Made by a program: the position numbers and the translations under genes
Notes under the pieces: generated by a model
The model's input: only the letters and a program-made list of their open reading frames with translations
Told to the model about the DNA's origin: nothing
Database searches by the model: none
Assembly: GCA_045651985.1 (NCBI GenBank)
Contig: JAZRTK010000043.1
Location: 1 to 25,528 of the forward strand
Direction: 5' to 3'
Source: SIG710 sp045651985
Lineage (GTDB): Bacteria; Bacillota; Clostridia; Oscillospirales; CAG-272
DNA: 25,528 nt
Shown: positions 1 to 7,867 of the stretch, one piece after another
Position numbering within the stretch: position 1 is the stretch's first letter
Layout of the letters: the number at the start of each line of letters is the position of its first letter

Positions 1-664
1 GTGGGATCCCGCTAACCCCAAGAACAAGTACGAGGGTACGGCAGAGCAGTGGGAAGAGGCTCAGAGAATTATGGGCGAGATCCTTGACAATCTCGGCGTA
101 GAATACACCGTCGGTATTGATGAGGCGGCGTTCTATGGACCCAAGCTGGACATTCAGTACAAGAACGTTTTCGGTAAGGAAGACACTATTGTAACGATTC
201 AGATAGATATGCTTCTTGCCGAGAAGTTTGGCATGGAATATACCGACCAGAACGACAAGAAGGTGCGTCCGTACATCATTCACCGTACCTCTCTCGGTTG
301 CTACGAGCGTACGCTTGCATACTTGCTTGAAAGATACGCAGGTGCGCTTCCCATGTGGATGTCTCCTACGCAGATCAAGGTCCTTCCTATCGGAAACGAG
401 CAGACAGAATACGCCAGAGCTTTTGCCGCAAAGTGCGAGGCTCTTGGCATGCGTGTCGAGGTGGACGAGCGTAACGAGAAGATCGGCTACAAGATCCGCG
501 AGGCTCAGCTTCAGAAGGTGCCTTACATGATCATTATCGGTGCAAATGAGGTGGCTGAAGGCAAGGTTGCCGTAAGATCCCGCCGCGACGGAGATCTTGG
601 CGCTGTGGATATGGACAAGTTCATCTCCGACGCTGTTACAGAGATCGCAGAAAAGAGAAGATAA
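1..664 (+). CDS. thrS: Threonyl-tRNA synthetase, C-terminal part (5' truncated)
   Basis: Attaches threonine to tRNA-Thr in the cytoplasm. Only the last 220 codons are present; the reading frame is already open at base 2 and runs in from outside the window. The visible part covers the end of the class II catalytic core. Class II motif 3 is seen as GCYER (about 99-103 of the fragment), preceded by IIHR, whose His matches the family's third zinc ligand. From about residue 115 the anticodon-binding domain begins (PTQIKVLPIG), and it ends with a normal C-terminal segment rich in charged residues. It is followed within a few bases by a strong hairpin terminator, so it is the last gene of its transcript and converges on the nucleoside operon. 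The family assignment is secure; the missing N-terminal TGS/editing region cannot be assessed. Confidence 0.95.
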   Translation, partial: WDPANPKNKYEGTAEQWEEAQRIMGEILDNLGVEYTVGIDEAAFYGPKLDIQYKNVFGKEDTIVTIQIDMLLAEKFGMEYTDQNDKKVRPYIIHRTSLGCYERTLAYLLERYAGALPMWMSPTQIKVLPIGNEQTEYARAFAAKCEALGMRVEVDERNEKIGYKIREAQLQKVPYMIIIGANEVAEGKVAVRSRRDGDLGAVDMDKFISDAVTEIAEKRR

Positions 665-697
665 AAAAAGTCCCCCGCAAAGCGGGGGACTTTTCTT
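664..697. terminator. Bidirectional intrinsic terminator between thrS and pdp
   Basis: A 9-bp GC-rich stem (670-678 with 682-690, AAA loop) is flanked by an A-run on the left and a T-rich run on the right. It can therefore end both the plus-strand thrS transcript and the minus-strand nucleoside operon, which converge here. Confidence 0.92.
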
Positions 698-698
698 A

Positions 699-2009
699 TT
701 ATTTTTTTTCCTCTAAAGTGGCATAGATCAATTTTTGCTCCTTCGGCTTTTCGTCCGAGAGGGTAAGGGCGTCAAGGAACTTGCGCTCGGCATGCTTAAA
801 AAGATTTTCCTTTGAAGCGTGGAGGATAGCCAAAGGCTGTCCCATTTCCACGAGATCACCTGTTTTTGCCAGCAACTCAATTCCTGCGGACAGGTCGATA
901 ACGTCGGTCTTGCTTACGCGGCCTGCACCCAAAAGGGAAGCGGAGACTCCTACCGCCTCGGTGTTCATGCGGGCGATATATCCCGATCTTTCCGCCTTTA
1001 CAGTGTGCTTGAAAGGCGCGTCGGGCAGGAGAGAAATATCGTCAAGAACGCGGATATCACCGCCCTGGGCGGCTATCCATTCCTTCATTTTTGCAAATGC
1101 CGTGCCGCTTGAAATGGCATTTTCAACTCGGGCTTTTGCCTGGTAAATATCCATCTTGTGACTTAAACATATCATGTTTGACGCCAGAGCAACACAGACG
1201 TCGTAAAGGTCACCACGAAGTCCGTCGCGCAAAACTTCCACCGCTTCTTTTACTTCAAGTGAGTTGCCTATTTTGCGACCGAGCGGAACGTCCATGTTAG
1301 TGACCAGCGCGCGGACCTTTCGACCACAGTTTTTGCCTACTGCAATCATTTGCTCTGCCAGTCGCACGGATTCCTCGGGTGTCTTCATAAATGCACCGCT
1401 TCCCGTTTTAACGTCAAGAACGATAGAGTGTGCCCCCGCCGCCAGCTTTTTGCTCATAATGCTGGACGCGATAAGCGGAATGCTGTCAACGGTAGCGGTC
1501 ACGTCGCGCAGAGCGTAGAGTTTTTTGTCAGCCGGTGCAAGATTGCCCGTCTGACCTGCCACGCAGATTCCGACACGTCTTGAAATTTCAAGAAATTCGG
1601 AGGGCGCGATCTCGGTGCGATATCCCGGGATCGATTCAAGCTTGTCGATAGTTCCGCCCGTGTGACCAAGACCCCGTCCCGACATTTTTGCGACCACTCC
1701 TCCAAGGGAAGCGACCGTGGGCGCAACGATAAGGCTGGTCTTGTCGCCAACGCCGCCCGTGCTGTGCTTGTCTAGGGACATCTCGCCGAACTCGGAAAGG
1801 TCAACACAGTCGCCTGACTTTGTCATAGCGTCGGTAAGTATAGCGGTCTCCTTTTCGGTCATGCCCCTCAGGCAGATAGCCATGCAAAGCGCAGATGCCT
1901 GGTAATCGGGCACGTCGCCGCGGGTGTAACCGTCGATAAAGAAGCGGAGCTCGGCGTCTGTGAGCTCAAGTCCTTCTTTTTTTCGTTGGATTATATCATA
2001 AATTCTCAT
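699..2009 (-). CDS. pdp: Pyrimidine-nucleoside phosphorylase
   Basis: Phosphorolysis of uridine, thymidine or deoxyuridine to the free base and (deoxy)ribose-1-phosphate. The 436-aa product has the usual length. It shows the phosphate-binding segment KHSTGGVGDK (about 81-90) and SGRGLGHTGGT (about 110-120), both signatures of the thymidine/pyrimidine phosphorylase family, and the C-terminal alpha/beta domain. I chose ATG at 2009 because AAAGGTG lies 5 nt upstream; an in-frame GTG at 2024 overlaps the cdd stop but has no better ribosome site. It is the last gene of the deoC-deoD-deoB-cdd-pdp operon, 11 nt after cdd, and ends at a shared terminator. Whether it prefers uridine or thymidine cannot be told from sequence alone; the Firmicutes enzyme usually accepts both. 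Confidence 0.94.
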   Translation of the reverse strand: MRIYDIIQRKKEGLELTDAELRFFIDGYTRGDVPDYQASALCMAICLRGMTEKETAILTDAMTKSGDCVDLSEFGEMSLDKHSTGGVGDKTSLIVAPTVASLGGVVAKMSGRGLGHTGGTIDKLESIPGYRTEIAPSEFLEISRRVGICVAGQTGNLAPADKKLYALRDVTATVDSIPLIASSIMSKKLAAGAHSIVLDVKTGSGAFMKTPEESVRLAEQMIAVGKNCGRKVRALVTNMDVPLGRKIGNSLEVKEAVEVLRDGLRGDLYDVCVALASNMICLSHKMDIYQAKARVENAISSGTAFAKMKEWIAAQGGDIRVLDDISLLPDAPFKHTVKAERSGYIARMNTEAVGVSASLLGAGRVSKTDVIDLSAGIELLAKTGDLVEMGQPLAILHASKENLFKHAERKFLDALTLSDEKPKEQKLIYATLEEKK

Positions 2010-2020
2010 GCTTACACCTT

Positions 2021-2422
2021 TCACATCATGCTTGAATCGAAGGTCAGGGGAAGAATTTGGTCAAAGGTTTTTGAAACCATCTCGCCGTCACGGAGCAGTA
2101 TCACCTCAAAGTCCTTGCCGCAAAATTCCGACATGACCTGACGGCATACACCGCAGGGCGGTGAAAACCCGTCGGGGTCGTCTGCTTTACCGCCCACGAT
2201 AGCGATTTTGGAAAAATCACGTTTTCCCTCGCTGACAGCCTTGAAAAAGGCAGTCCGCTCGGCGCAGACCGTAGGAGAAAATGAAGCGTTTTCAATGTTG
2301 CAGCCAAGATATACCGTGCCGTCCGCACATAAGAGTGCCGCACCCACGGCGTAGCACGAATAAGGACTGTAAGACATTTTGCGCGCCTCGCCCGCAAGTT
2401 TTACAAGTTCTTTGTTGTCCAT
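2021..2422 (-). CDS. cdd: Cytidine deaminase
   Basis: Zinc hydrolase that deaminates cytidine and deoxycytidine to uridine and deoxyuridine, feeding the phosphorylase encoded just downstream. The 133-aa protein is the homotetrameric small type. Zinc site residues are visible: CAE (C53, catalytic E55) and PCGVC (C90 and C93); the substrate-binding segment CNIENASF precedes them. It starts 3 nt after the deoB stop, and its ribosome site GAAAGGG overlaps that stop, which suggests translational coupling. Confidence 0.96.
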   Translation of the reverse strand: MDNKELVKLAGEARKMSYSPYSCYAVGAALLCADGTVYLGCNIENASFSPTVCAERTAFFKAVSEGKRDFSKIAIVGGKADDPDGFSPPCGVCRQVMSEFCGKDFEVILLRDGEMVSKTFDQILPLTFDSSMM

Positions 2423-2425
2423 ATT

Positions 2426-3592
2426 TTACCCTTTCTTTATAAGGTCGAAAAAGCTCTCGCCGGAGCAGTCAAAATCAACGCCCAGCATATCCGCAACAGT
2501 TGCGGCAATGTCCGAAAAGGACATGCGTGTGCGAAGATTTTTTGGTTCGATTTTCTTTCCGAGAAGAAGCATTGGGGTGTATTCTCTTGTGTGGTCGGTG
2601 CTCACGTCGCCCGGGTCACAGCCGTGGTCGGCGGTAATAATAAGAGCGTCGTCCTCTCCCATTTGAGATAGGAACGAGGGAAGCCAATCATCAAATTCGG
2701 CTATTGCTTTTGCATAGCCGTCTATGTCGTTTCGGTGTCCATAGACCATATCAAAGTCCACAAGATTTATAAAGCAAAGACCGTTAAAATCACGCTTTGC
2801 TGTGTCAAGGGACACCTGCATACCTTCGGTATTTCCGTGGGTGATGATCGTTTCGGTGACACCCTTTCCTGCGAAGATATCGGTAATCTTTCCAACCGCG
2901 ATAACGTCGCGCCCCGCTTCCTTCACCGCGTCAAGCAGAGTCTTGGCCGTAGGCTCGATCGAAAAATCGCGGCGGTTTGCGGTGCGAGTGAAATTTCCGT
3001 TCTTGCCAACGAACGGACGGGCAATAACTCTGCCCACGCCGTGTTTCCCGCAGAGTATTTTGCGCGCGGCGCGGCAATATTCGTATAGCTGTTCCACGGG
3101 GACTATATCTTCGTGTGCGGCGATCTGAAAAACGCTGTCGGCACTGGTGTAAACGATAAGGTCGCCCGTTTTGAGGTGCTCTTCGCCGTAGTCGCGTATA
3201 ACGTCGGTGCCCGAATACGGCTTGTTACAAAGCACTTTGCGACCTGTGGCTTTCGAAAAAGCGTCGAGGATCTCGGCAGGGAATCCCTCGGGGTAGGTGG
3301 GAAGCGGATCGGGGGAAACTATGCCCGCGATCTCCCAATGGCCGATAGTAGTGTCCTTTCCTGCAGATTTTTCCCGCATTTTCGCGTGAGCCGCTTCGGG
3401 GCAGGGGACAGCACCCATATCTTCAAGACCTTCTATGTTGAAAAGTCCGAGACGCCTCATGTTTTGTGCTGAAAAGAACTCAGAGCGAGCAATGCTCTTT
3501 ACAGTATTCGTCCCCGAGTCGCCAAAGGCAGGAGCGTCGGGGGCTTCGCCGATACCGAAGCTGTCAAGAACTATGAGAAAAACTCTTTTCAT
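2426..3592 (-). CDS. deoB: Phosphopentomutase
   Basis: Interconverts (deoxy)ribose-1-phosphate and (deoxy)ribose-5-phosphate, linking the two phosphorylases of this operon to DeoC and the pentose phosphate pathway. The 388-aa product belongs to the alkaline phosphatase superfamily. Metal ligands are visible at LIVLDSFGIGE (D10) and near the C-terminus as ADHGCDPG followed by STDHTREYTP. The phosphoacceptor Thr lies in the KDTTIGHWE segment. ATG at 3592 is preceded by AAAGGA at 8 nt and gives the conserved start MKRVFLIVLDS; an upstream in-frame ATG would add 12 residues unlike the family. The gene begins 13 nt after the deoD stop. Confidence 0.96.
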   Translation of the reverse strand: MKRVFLIVLDSFGIGEAPDAPAFGDSGTNTVKSIARSEFFSAQNMRRLGLFNIEGLEDMGAVPCPEAAHAKMREKSAGKDTTIGHWEIAGIVSPDPLPTYPEGFPAEILDAFSKATGRKVLCNKPYSGTDVIRDYGEEHLKTGDLIVYTSADSVFQIAAHEDIVPVEQLYEYCRAARKILCGKHGVGRVIARPFVGKNGNFTRTANRRDFSIEPTAKTLLDAVKEAGRDVIAVGKITDIFAGKGVTETIITHGNTEGMQVSLDTAKRDFNGLCFINLVDFDMVYGHRNDIDGYAKAIAEFDDWLPSFLSQMGEDDALIITADHGCDPGDVSTDHTREYTPMLLLGKKIEPKNLRTRMSFSDIAATVADMLGVDFDCSGESFFDLIKKG

Positions 3593-3605
3593 TTGTGCGT
3601 TCCTT

Positions 3606-4343
3606 TTACATTGAGATTGCCGTTTCAAGGGAAAGCTTCATCATGTCGGTAAAGGTGTTCTGCCGCTCTTGGGCTGTTGTAGCCTCACCTGTCACAAGAT
3701 GGTCGGAAACGGTGAAAATGCCAAGTGCGCGCTTACCTGCCCTTGCGGCGTTCATGTAGAGAGCCGCAGATTCCATCTCAACCGCGAGAACGCCCATTTT
3801 TGCCCAAAGGGCACGGGACTGCATGCCTTCGGGAACACCCTCGGAGTCGCCGTAGAAAACGTCGCTTGACAGCACGTTTCCAACGTGATAGGAAAGCTTC
3901 ATCTTTTCCGCCTGTTCAATGGCTGTGCGAAGGATCGTGTAGTCGGCAATAGGTGCAAAGGTGCCGGGGAGGTGGTAATTTGATGCGTAATTGGAATCTG
4001 TGCAAGCGCCCATGCCGATAACGATATCGCGAACATGAACCTTTTCGCTCATACCTCCCGCAGAGCCGACTCGGATTATGTTTTCAACTCCGAAGAAGTT
4101 GAAAAGCTCGTATGAATAGATGCCGATAGAGGGCATGCCCATACCGCTTGCCATGACCGAAACGGGAACGCCGCGATAGGTGCCCGTGTAGCCCTGAATT
4201 CCTCTTACGTTGTTGACCAACTTTGGAGCGTCAAGAAAATTCTCGGCAATAAATTTTGCGCGCAGGGGGTCGCCGGGCATAAGCACGGTTGCGGCGAAAT
4301 CCTGAGGAGTTGCGTTTATGTGAGGTGTCGGATAGTTGCTCAT
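3606..4343 (-). CDS. deoD: Purine-nucleoside phosphorylase, DeoD type
   Basis: Phosphorolysis of purine (deoxy)nucleosides to the free base and (deoxy)ribose-1-phosphate. The 245-aa length and motifs fit the hexameric PNP-I group: MPGDPLRAK near the N-terminus (phosphate binding), RVGSAGG (91-97), the ribose-binding VEMESAALY (188-196) and the catalytic Asp in TVSDHLVTGE (D214). The usual E. coli-type Arg after SDH is not in the same place here, as in several Firmicutes enzymes. AAAGGAG lies upstream of the start, and the gene follows deoC by 12 nt. Confidence 0.95.
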   Translation of the reverse strand: MSNYPTPHINATPQDFAATVLMPGDPLRAKFIAENFLDAPKLVNNVRGIQGYTGTYRGVPVSVMASGMGMPSIGIYSYELFNFFGVENIIRVGSAGGMSEKVHVRDIVIGMGACTDSNYASNYHLPGTFAPIADYTILRTAIEQAEKMKLSYHVGNVLSSDVFYGDSEGVPEGMQSRALWAKMGVLAVEMESAALYMNAARAGKRALGIFTVSDHLVTGEATTAQERQNTFTDMMKLSLETAISM

Positions 4344-4355
4344 GTGTATCTCCTT

Positions 4356-5027
4356 TCAGTACGTGCCTTCGGGCGCGATTTCGCTTTTTGCGATCTTAAC
4401 TATTCTGCTGGTGCCGAGACGGTCAGCGCCAAGCTCAATGAATTTCTCGGCGTCATCCAGTGCCGAAATGCCGCCCGCCGCCTTTATTTTAAGTTCGGGA
4501 GAGATATTATCGGCAAAGAGCGCAACGTCGTGGGCGGTAGCACCGCCCGTAGAGAAGCCCGTGGAGGTCTTGATAAAGTCCGCGCCCGATTTTGAGACGA
4601 TATCGCACATGATCTTCTTTTCCTCGTCGGTCAGCAGGCAGGTCTCGATAATGACTTTGAGGATCTTGCCGTTACATTCCTTCTTGACCGCTTTTATTTC
4701 GTCAAAAATAAGGTCAAGCTTTCTGTCCTTGAGCCAACCGATATTTATGACCATGTCGATCTCGTCCGCGCCGTTCTTTAAAGCATCTGCCGTTTCAAAA
4801 CATTTGACGGCTGTGGTGCTGTAACCGCAGGGGAAACCGATGACGGTACAAATTGCGAGCTTGCCGCCCACATATTCCTTTGCCTCTTTTACAAAAGATG
4901 CGGGAATGCAGACCGATGCGGTCTTGAATTTAATTCCGTCGTCGCAGATCGCTTTGATCTCGTCCCACGTGGAAGCGGGTGCGAGCAGGGTGTGGTCCAC
5001 TTTTGAAAGTATGTCCTGAAGCTTCAT
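4356..5027 (-). CDS. deoC: Deoxyribose-phosphate aldolase
   Basis: Class I aldolase that splits 2-deoxyribose-5-phosphate into acetaldehyde and glyceraldehyde-3-phosphate, the last step of deoxynucleoside breakdown. The 223-aa protein contains the Schiff-base lysine in FIKTSTG (K153), the proton-relay lysine before AAGGI (K182) and the acidic partner in DEIDMV (D91), matching the known triad. It is the first gene of the minus-strand operon, with a short TAGGA ribosome site and a putative promoter about 40-65 bp upstream, in a spacer shared with the divergent murJ promoter. Confidence 0.96.
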   Translation of the reverse strand: MKLQDILSKVDHTLLAPASTWDEIKAICDDGIKFKTASVCIPASFVKEAKEYVGGKLAICTVIGFPCGYSTTAVKCFETADALKNGADEIDMVINIGWLKDRKLDLIFDEIKAVKKECNGKILKVIIETCLLTDEEKKIMCDIVSKSGADFIKTSTGFSTGGATAHDVALFADNISPELKIKAAGGISALDDAEKFIELGADRLGTSRIVKIAKSEIAPEGTY

Positions 5028-5063
5028 ATATTCCTACCGTCCTGTGAATTGTTTTACATTATT

Positions 5064-5092
5064 ATTCTACCATATAAAATTGAAACATACAA
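5064..5092 (-). promoter_or_regulatory. Putative promoter of the deoC-pdp operon
   Basis: Read on the minus strand, a -10 TAGAAT (5064-5069) is preceded by TGG (extended -10) and lies 17 bp from a weak -35 TTGTAT (5087-5092). It is the best match in the short AT-rich spacer upstream of deoC. The -35 matches consensus at only three positions. No clear operator repeat was seen. Confidence 0.45.
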
Positions 5093-5120
5093 GACTTTGA
5101 AGGACAAAAAATAATTTTTC

Positions 5121-5149
5121 TTTACACGGGCGGATTTTTGTGATATAAT
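5121..5149 (+). promoter_or_regulatory. Extended -10 promoter of the murJ operon
   Basis: TTTACA (5121-5126), a 17-bp spacer, and TGATATAAT ending at 5149. Transcription would start near 5156. That makes the first ATG (5155) untenable and supports the murJ start at 5191. Confidence 0.85.
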
Positions 5150-5190
5150 AGATAATGTATAGGTGTGCATACATGAAAGGGGGCGTCGGA

Positions 5191-6735
5191 ATGGAAGAAA
5201 ACAAGAGGGGCAGAATTGCGAGAACTGCCGTATTTATGGTCGTTGTGACCATCTGCTCAAAGCTTCTGGGTATGCTCCGCGACGTGTTGCTGGCAAACGG
5301 TTACGGGACCACCGTGTCCGCAGTCGCTTATGACACCGCGAGCCGACTGCCTGTCCTTATTTTCGATTTCGTCATTGGCGGAGTTATCACCGCGTCCTTT
5401 ATCCCCGTTTTCAACGAGCTTTTGGTAAAAAAGGGAAAGGACGAGGCTCTGAAATTCGCCAATCTGTACGTGAACGTGATACTTGTTGTCACCTTTATCA
5501 TAAGCGCTCTGGGAGTCCTTTTGGCAAGCCCGCTTGTGACCCTCCTTGCGCCCGATATTGGGGCGGATACGCACACCTTGGCAGTTGCGCTCAGCCGAAT
5601 CATGTTCCCTATGATAATCTTTGTGGGACTTGCCTTTTCCTTTGTGGGAATCCTGCAGTCCTTTGGGAAATTTCTGCTCCCCGCCGTTATCAGCCTTGTG
5701 TCAAACGTCATAATGGTACTCTATTTCCTCACCTTGGACAGCCGTTTCGGTATTTGGGGACTGGCAATAGCCATGGTGCTCGGCTGGGCGGCGCAGGCGT
5801 TCGTTCAGATGCCCTCGGCGTACTCTCTTGGATTTAGATTCAGACCTTGTCTGCGCTTTGGCGATCCATATCTGAAAAAGTCGCTGCTCATGGCTCTGCC
5901 TATTCTCGTAAGCACTTGGGTACAGCCCTTTTGCAACCTGCTCAATACCCGTTTTGCGTCCTCCATTGACGGCGGAAGCGCAATTACGGCTATAGGATAC
6001 GCCAACAGACTTTACATTGTCATCGTGGGAGTTTTCTCATTCGTTGCCACCAATCTGCTCTTTCCTTTTCTGTCAAAGGCGGAGGCTCAGGGAGAGATGG
6101 AGGAGTCGAGAAAGATCGCAAATATGTCGGTCAGGCTCCTTCTGCTGGTGATGCTTCCCATAACCGTCGGAATTTTCGTCCTCGCTCTGCCCGTTTGCAC
6201 GCTCATCTATCAGAGAGGTGAGTTTACGGCGCGGGATTCGGCCGTGACCTCGCAGGCGCTTGCCTGCTTTGCCCTCGGTATGCCTTTTTACGCGGTGAAT
6301 GAGGTATATACGAAGAAATTTTTCTCAAAGCAGAACACCGTATATCCCATGATAAGCGCCCTTTGCGCTATTGCGGCGAATTTTGCGGCGCTCTATTTTC
6401 TGGCGCCCGCTTTAGGTGTCCGTGGGATCGCACTTTCGGGTGCTGTTGCAGTCATAGTCAACGTTCTGATCAACCATATTTTACTTGCAAAAAGCGGTGA
6501 AAAGATCATCACTGCCGCCGATACCGTCGAGTTCTTGAAGCCCGTTTTTGCGTCCATTGTTATGGGCGCGGCGGTGTATTTTGTTTACTCAAAGCAGAAT
6601 TTCGGTGTGCTGCTTGGCACGGCCCTGTCCGTTTTGACGGGTATTGTTGTGTACGGAGCAGTCTGCGTTTTGGTGCGTCAAAAGGACATTTGCGACGTTC
6701 TGAAAAAACTTGCGGGAGGACGCAAAGATGGCTAA
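5191..6735 (+). CDS. murJ: Lipid II flippase MurJ (MviN family)
   Basis: Moves lipid-linked peptidoglycan precursor across the cytoplasmic membrane. The 514-aa product is almost entirely hydrophobic helices (about 14 expected for this MOP-superfamily fold). The first helix contains the family hallmark SKLLGMLRDVLLANGYG, with a conserved Arg at 30, and is followed by the Asp-containing DTASRLP turn. Start: ATGs at 5155, 5173 and 5191 are in frame. The one at 5191 has AAAGGGGG about 8 nt upstream, while 5155 lies at the predicted transcription start. It overlaps the following glycosyltransferase gene by 8 bp. MurJ rather than a polysaccharide flippase is favoured by sequence character; a Wzx-like role is less likely. 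Confidence 0.9.
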   Translation: MEENKRGRIARTAVFMVVVTICSKLLGMLRDVLLANGYGTTVSAVAYDTASRLPVLIFDFVIGGVITASFIPVFNELLVKKGKDEALKFANLYVNVILVVTFIISALGVLLASPLVTLLAPDIGADTHTLAVALSRIMFPMIIFVGLAFSFVGILQSFGKFLLPAVISLVSNVIMVLYFLTLDSRFGIWGLAIAMVLGWAAQAFVQMPSAYSLGFRFRPCLRFGDPYLKKSLLMALPILVSTWVQPFCNLLNTRFASSIDGGSAITAIGYANRLYIVIVGVFSFVATNLLFPFLSKAEAQGEMEESRKIANMSVRLLLLVMLPITVGIFVLALPVCTLIYQRGEFTARDSAVTSQALACFALGMPFYAVNEVYTKKFFSKQNTVYPMISALCAIAANFAALYFLAPALGVRGIALSGAVAVIVNVLINHILLAKSGEKIITAADTVEFLKPVFASIVMGAAVYFVYSKQNFGVLLGTALSVLTGIVVYGAVCVLVRQKDICDVLKKLAGGRKDG

Positions 6736-7867
6736 AATAAAAGTGATCCACGCTATAACCGACACCAATATCGGAGGTGCGGGCGTGCTCCTCCTTTCAT
6801 GTCTGCGACACTCCGACAGAGAGCGCTTTGATATTTCCGTGGTGCTTCCGCGCGGCGCGGCACTGTGTGAGCGTGTACGAGCCCTTGGCTTCAAGGTCCT
6901 TGAGATCAACGGCGGGGCGGACAAGTCCTTTGACATTGGCGCAGTCGGCGAATATAAGACGATTTTTCGGAAGATAAAGCCTCATATCGTTCACACCCAC
7001 GCGTCCTTTTCGGCGCGTATTGCTGCGAAAACGTGTCACGTGCCAAAGGTCTTTCAGACTCACCATTGCGCTGTGCCAAACGGCGGACTGAAATCCAAGT
7101 TTCCGTTCAAAAATATTCTTGCGGCAATTGAAAATCGCCTGACCGACCGCTTTATAGCAACTGCGGACGTAGCAAGAGAAATTCTCCTTGAGAGGGGAAT
7201 CAAGGAAGAAAAAATAACCACTGTCATAAACGGCTCCGAGCCGCTCAGGCGCGTTTCGGAGGAGGAGAAGGCGGCGGTTCGTCAGAAATACGGCGTACGT
7301 AGCGATGATTTTGTGGTAGGCATAGTTGCGCGGCTTGAAGAAGTCAAAAACCACCGTTGCTTTTTGGAGGGCGCGGCGGAGGCGTCGAGAGCCCATGGCG
7401 AAATGCGTTTTCTCGTGGTGGGCTCGGGTTCCCTTGAGGACTCGCTTAAAGCCTACGCGGGCGAGCTGGGAATTGCCCACAAGGTTATTTTTACAGGCTT
7501 TACGCCCGATACTGCGCCGATTATGAGTATAATGGACGTTAACGTTAACGCCTCGGATTCCGAGACCTCGAATCTTGCTCTTTCCGAGGGATTTAGCATG
7601 GGAATTCCCGCCGTGGTGTCCGACTGCGACGGAAACTGTGCCATGATAGAGGACGGCGTGTGCGGTCTGACATTTGAAAAAGGGAACAGTGAGAGTCTGG
7701 CAACCGCCCTTGAAACGCTGTTCGAGCGACGCGAGCTGCTGTTGAAAATGAGTGCGGCGGCACGGCAAAGATACCAACAAAAATTCTCCGCGTCGGTTAT
7801 GACGGCGCGTCTTGAACGGCTTTATCTGAAAGAACTGAAAGGAGCAGGGCAGGGTGAACTTAAGTGA
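6728..7867 (+). CDS. GT-B glycosyltransferase, family 4 type
   Basis: Probably transfers a sugar from an activated donor to an envelope or lipid acceptor; the substrate is unknown. The 379-aa product shows a GT-B layout. The N-terminal acceptor domain starts MAKIKVIHAITDTNIGGAG with a glycine-rich loop, and contains PHIVHTHASFSARIA (about 85-100). The C-terminal donor domain has VVGIVARLEEVKNH (about 196-209), FLVVGSG (about 228-234) and the retaining-enzyme motif E-x7-E at E279 and E287. There is no signal peptide or membrane segment. ATG at 6728 follows GGGAGGA by 7 nt and overlaps the murJ stop by 8 bp, so the two are coupled; the 3' end in turn overlaps dxs by 14 bp. Placement between a lipid II flippase and an isoprenoid gene hints at a cell-envelope role, but that is inference. 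Confidence 0.85.
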   Translation: MAKIKVIHAITDTNIGGAGVLLLSCLRHSDRERFDISVVLPRGAALCERVRALGFKVLEINGGADKSFDIGAVGEYKTIFRKIKPHIVHTHASFSARIAAKTCHVPKVFQTHHCAVPNGGLKSKFPFKNILAAIENRLTDRFIATADVAREILLERGIKEEKITTVINGSEPLRRVSEEEKAAVRQKYGVRSDDFVVGIVARLEEVKNHRCFLEGAAEASRAHGEMRFLVVGSGSLEDSLKAYAGELGIAHKVIFTGFTPDTAPIMSIMDVNVNASDSETSNLALSEGFSMGIPAVVSDCDGNCAMIEDGVCGLTFEKGNSESLATALETLFERRELLLKMSAAARQRYQQKFSASVMTARLERLYLKELKGAGQGELK

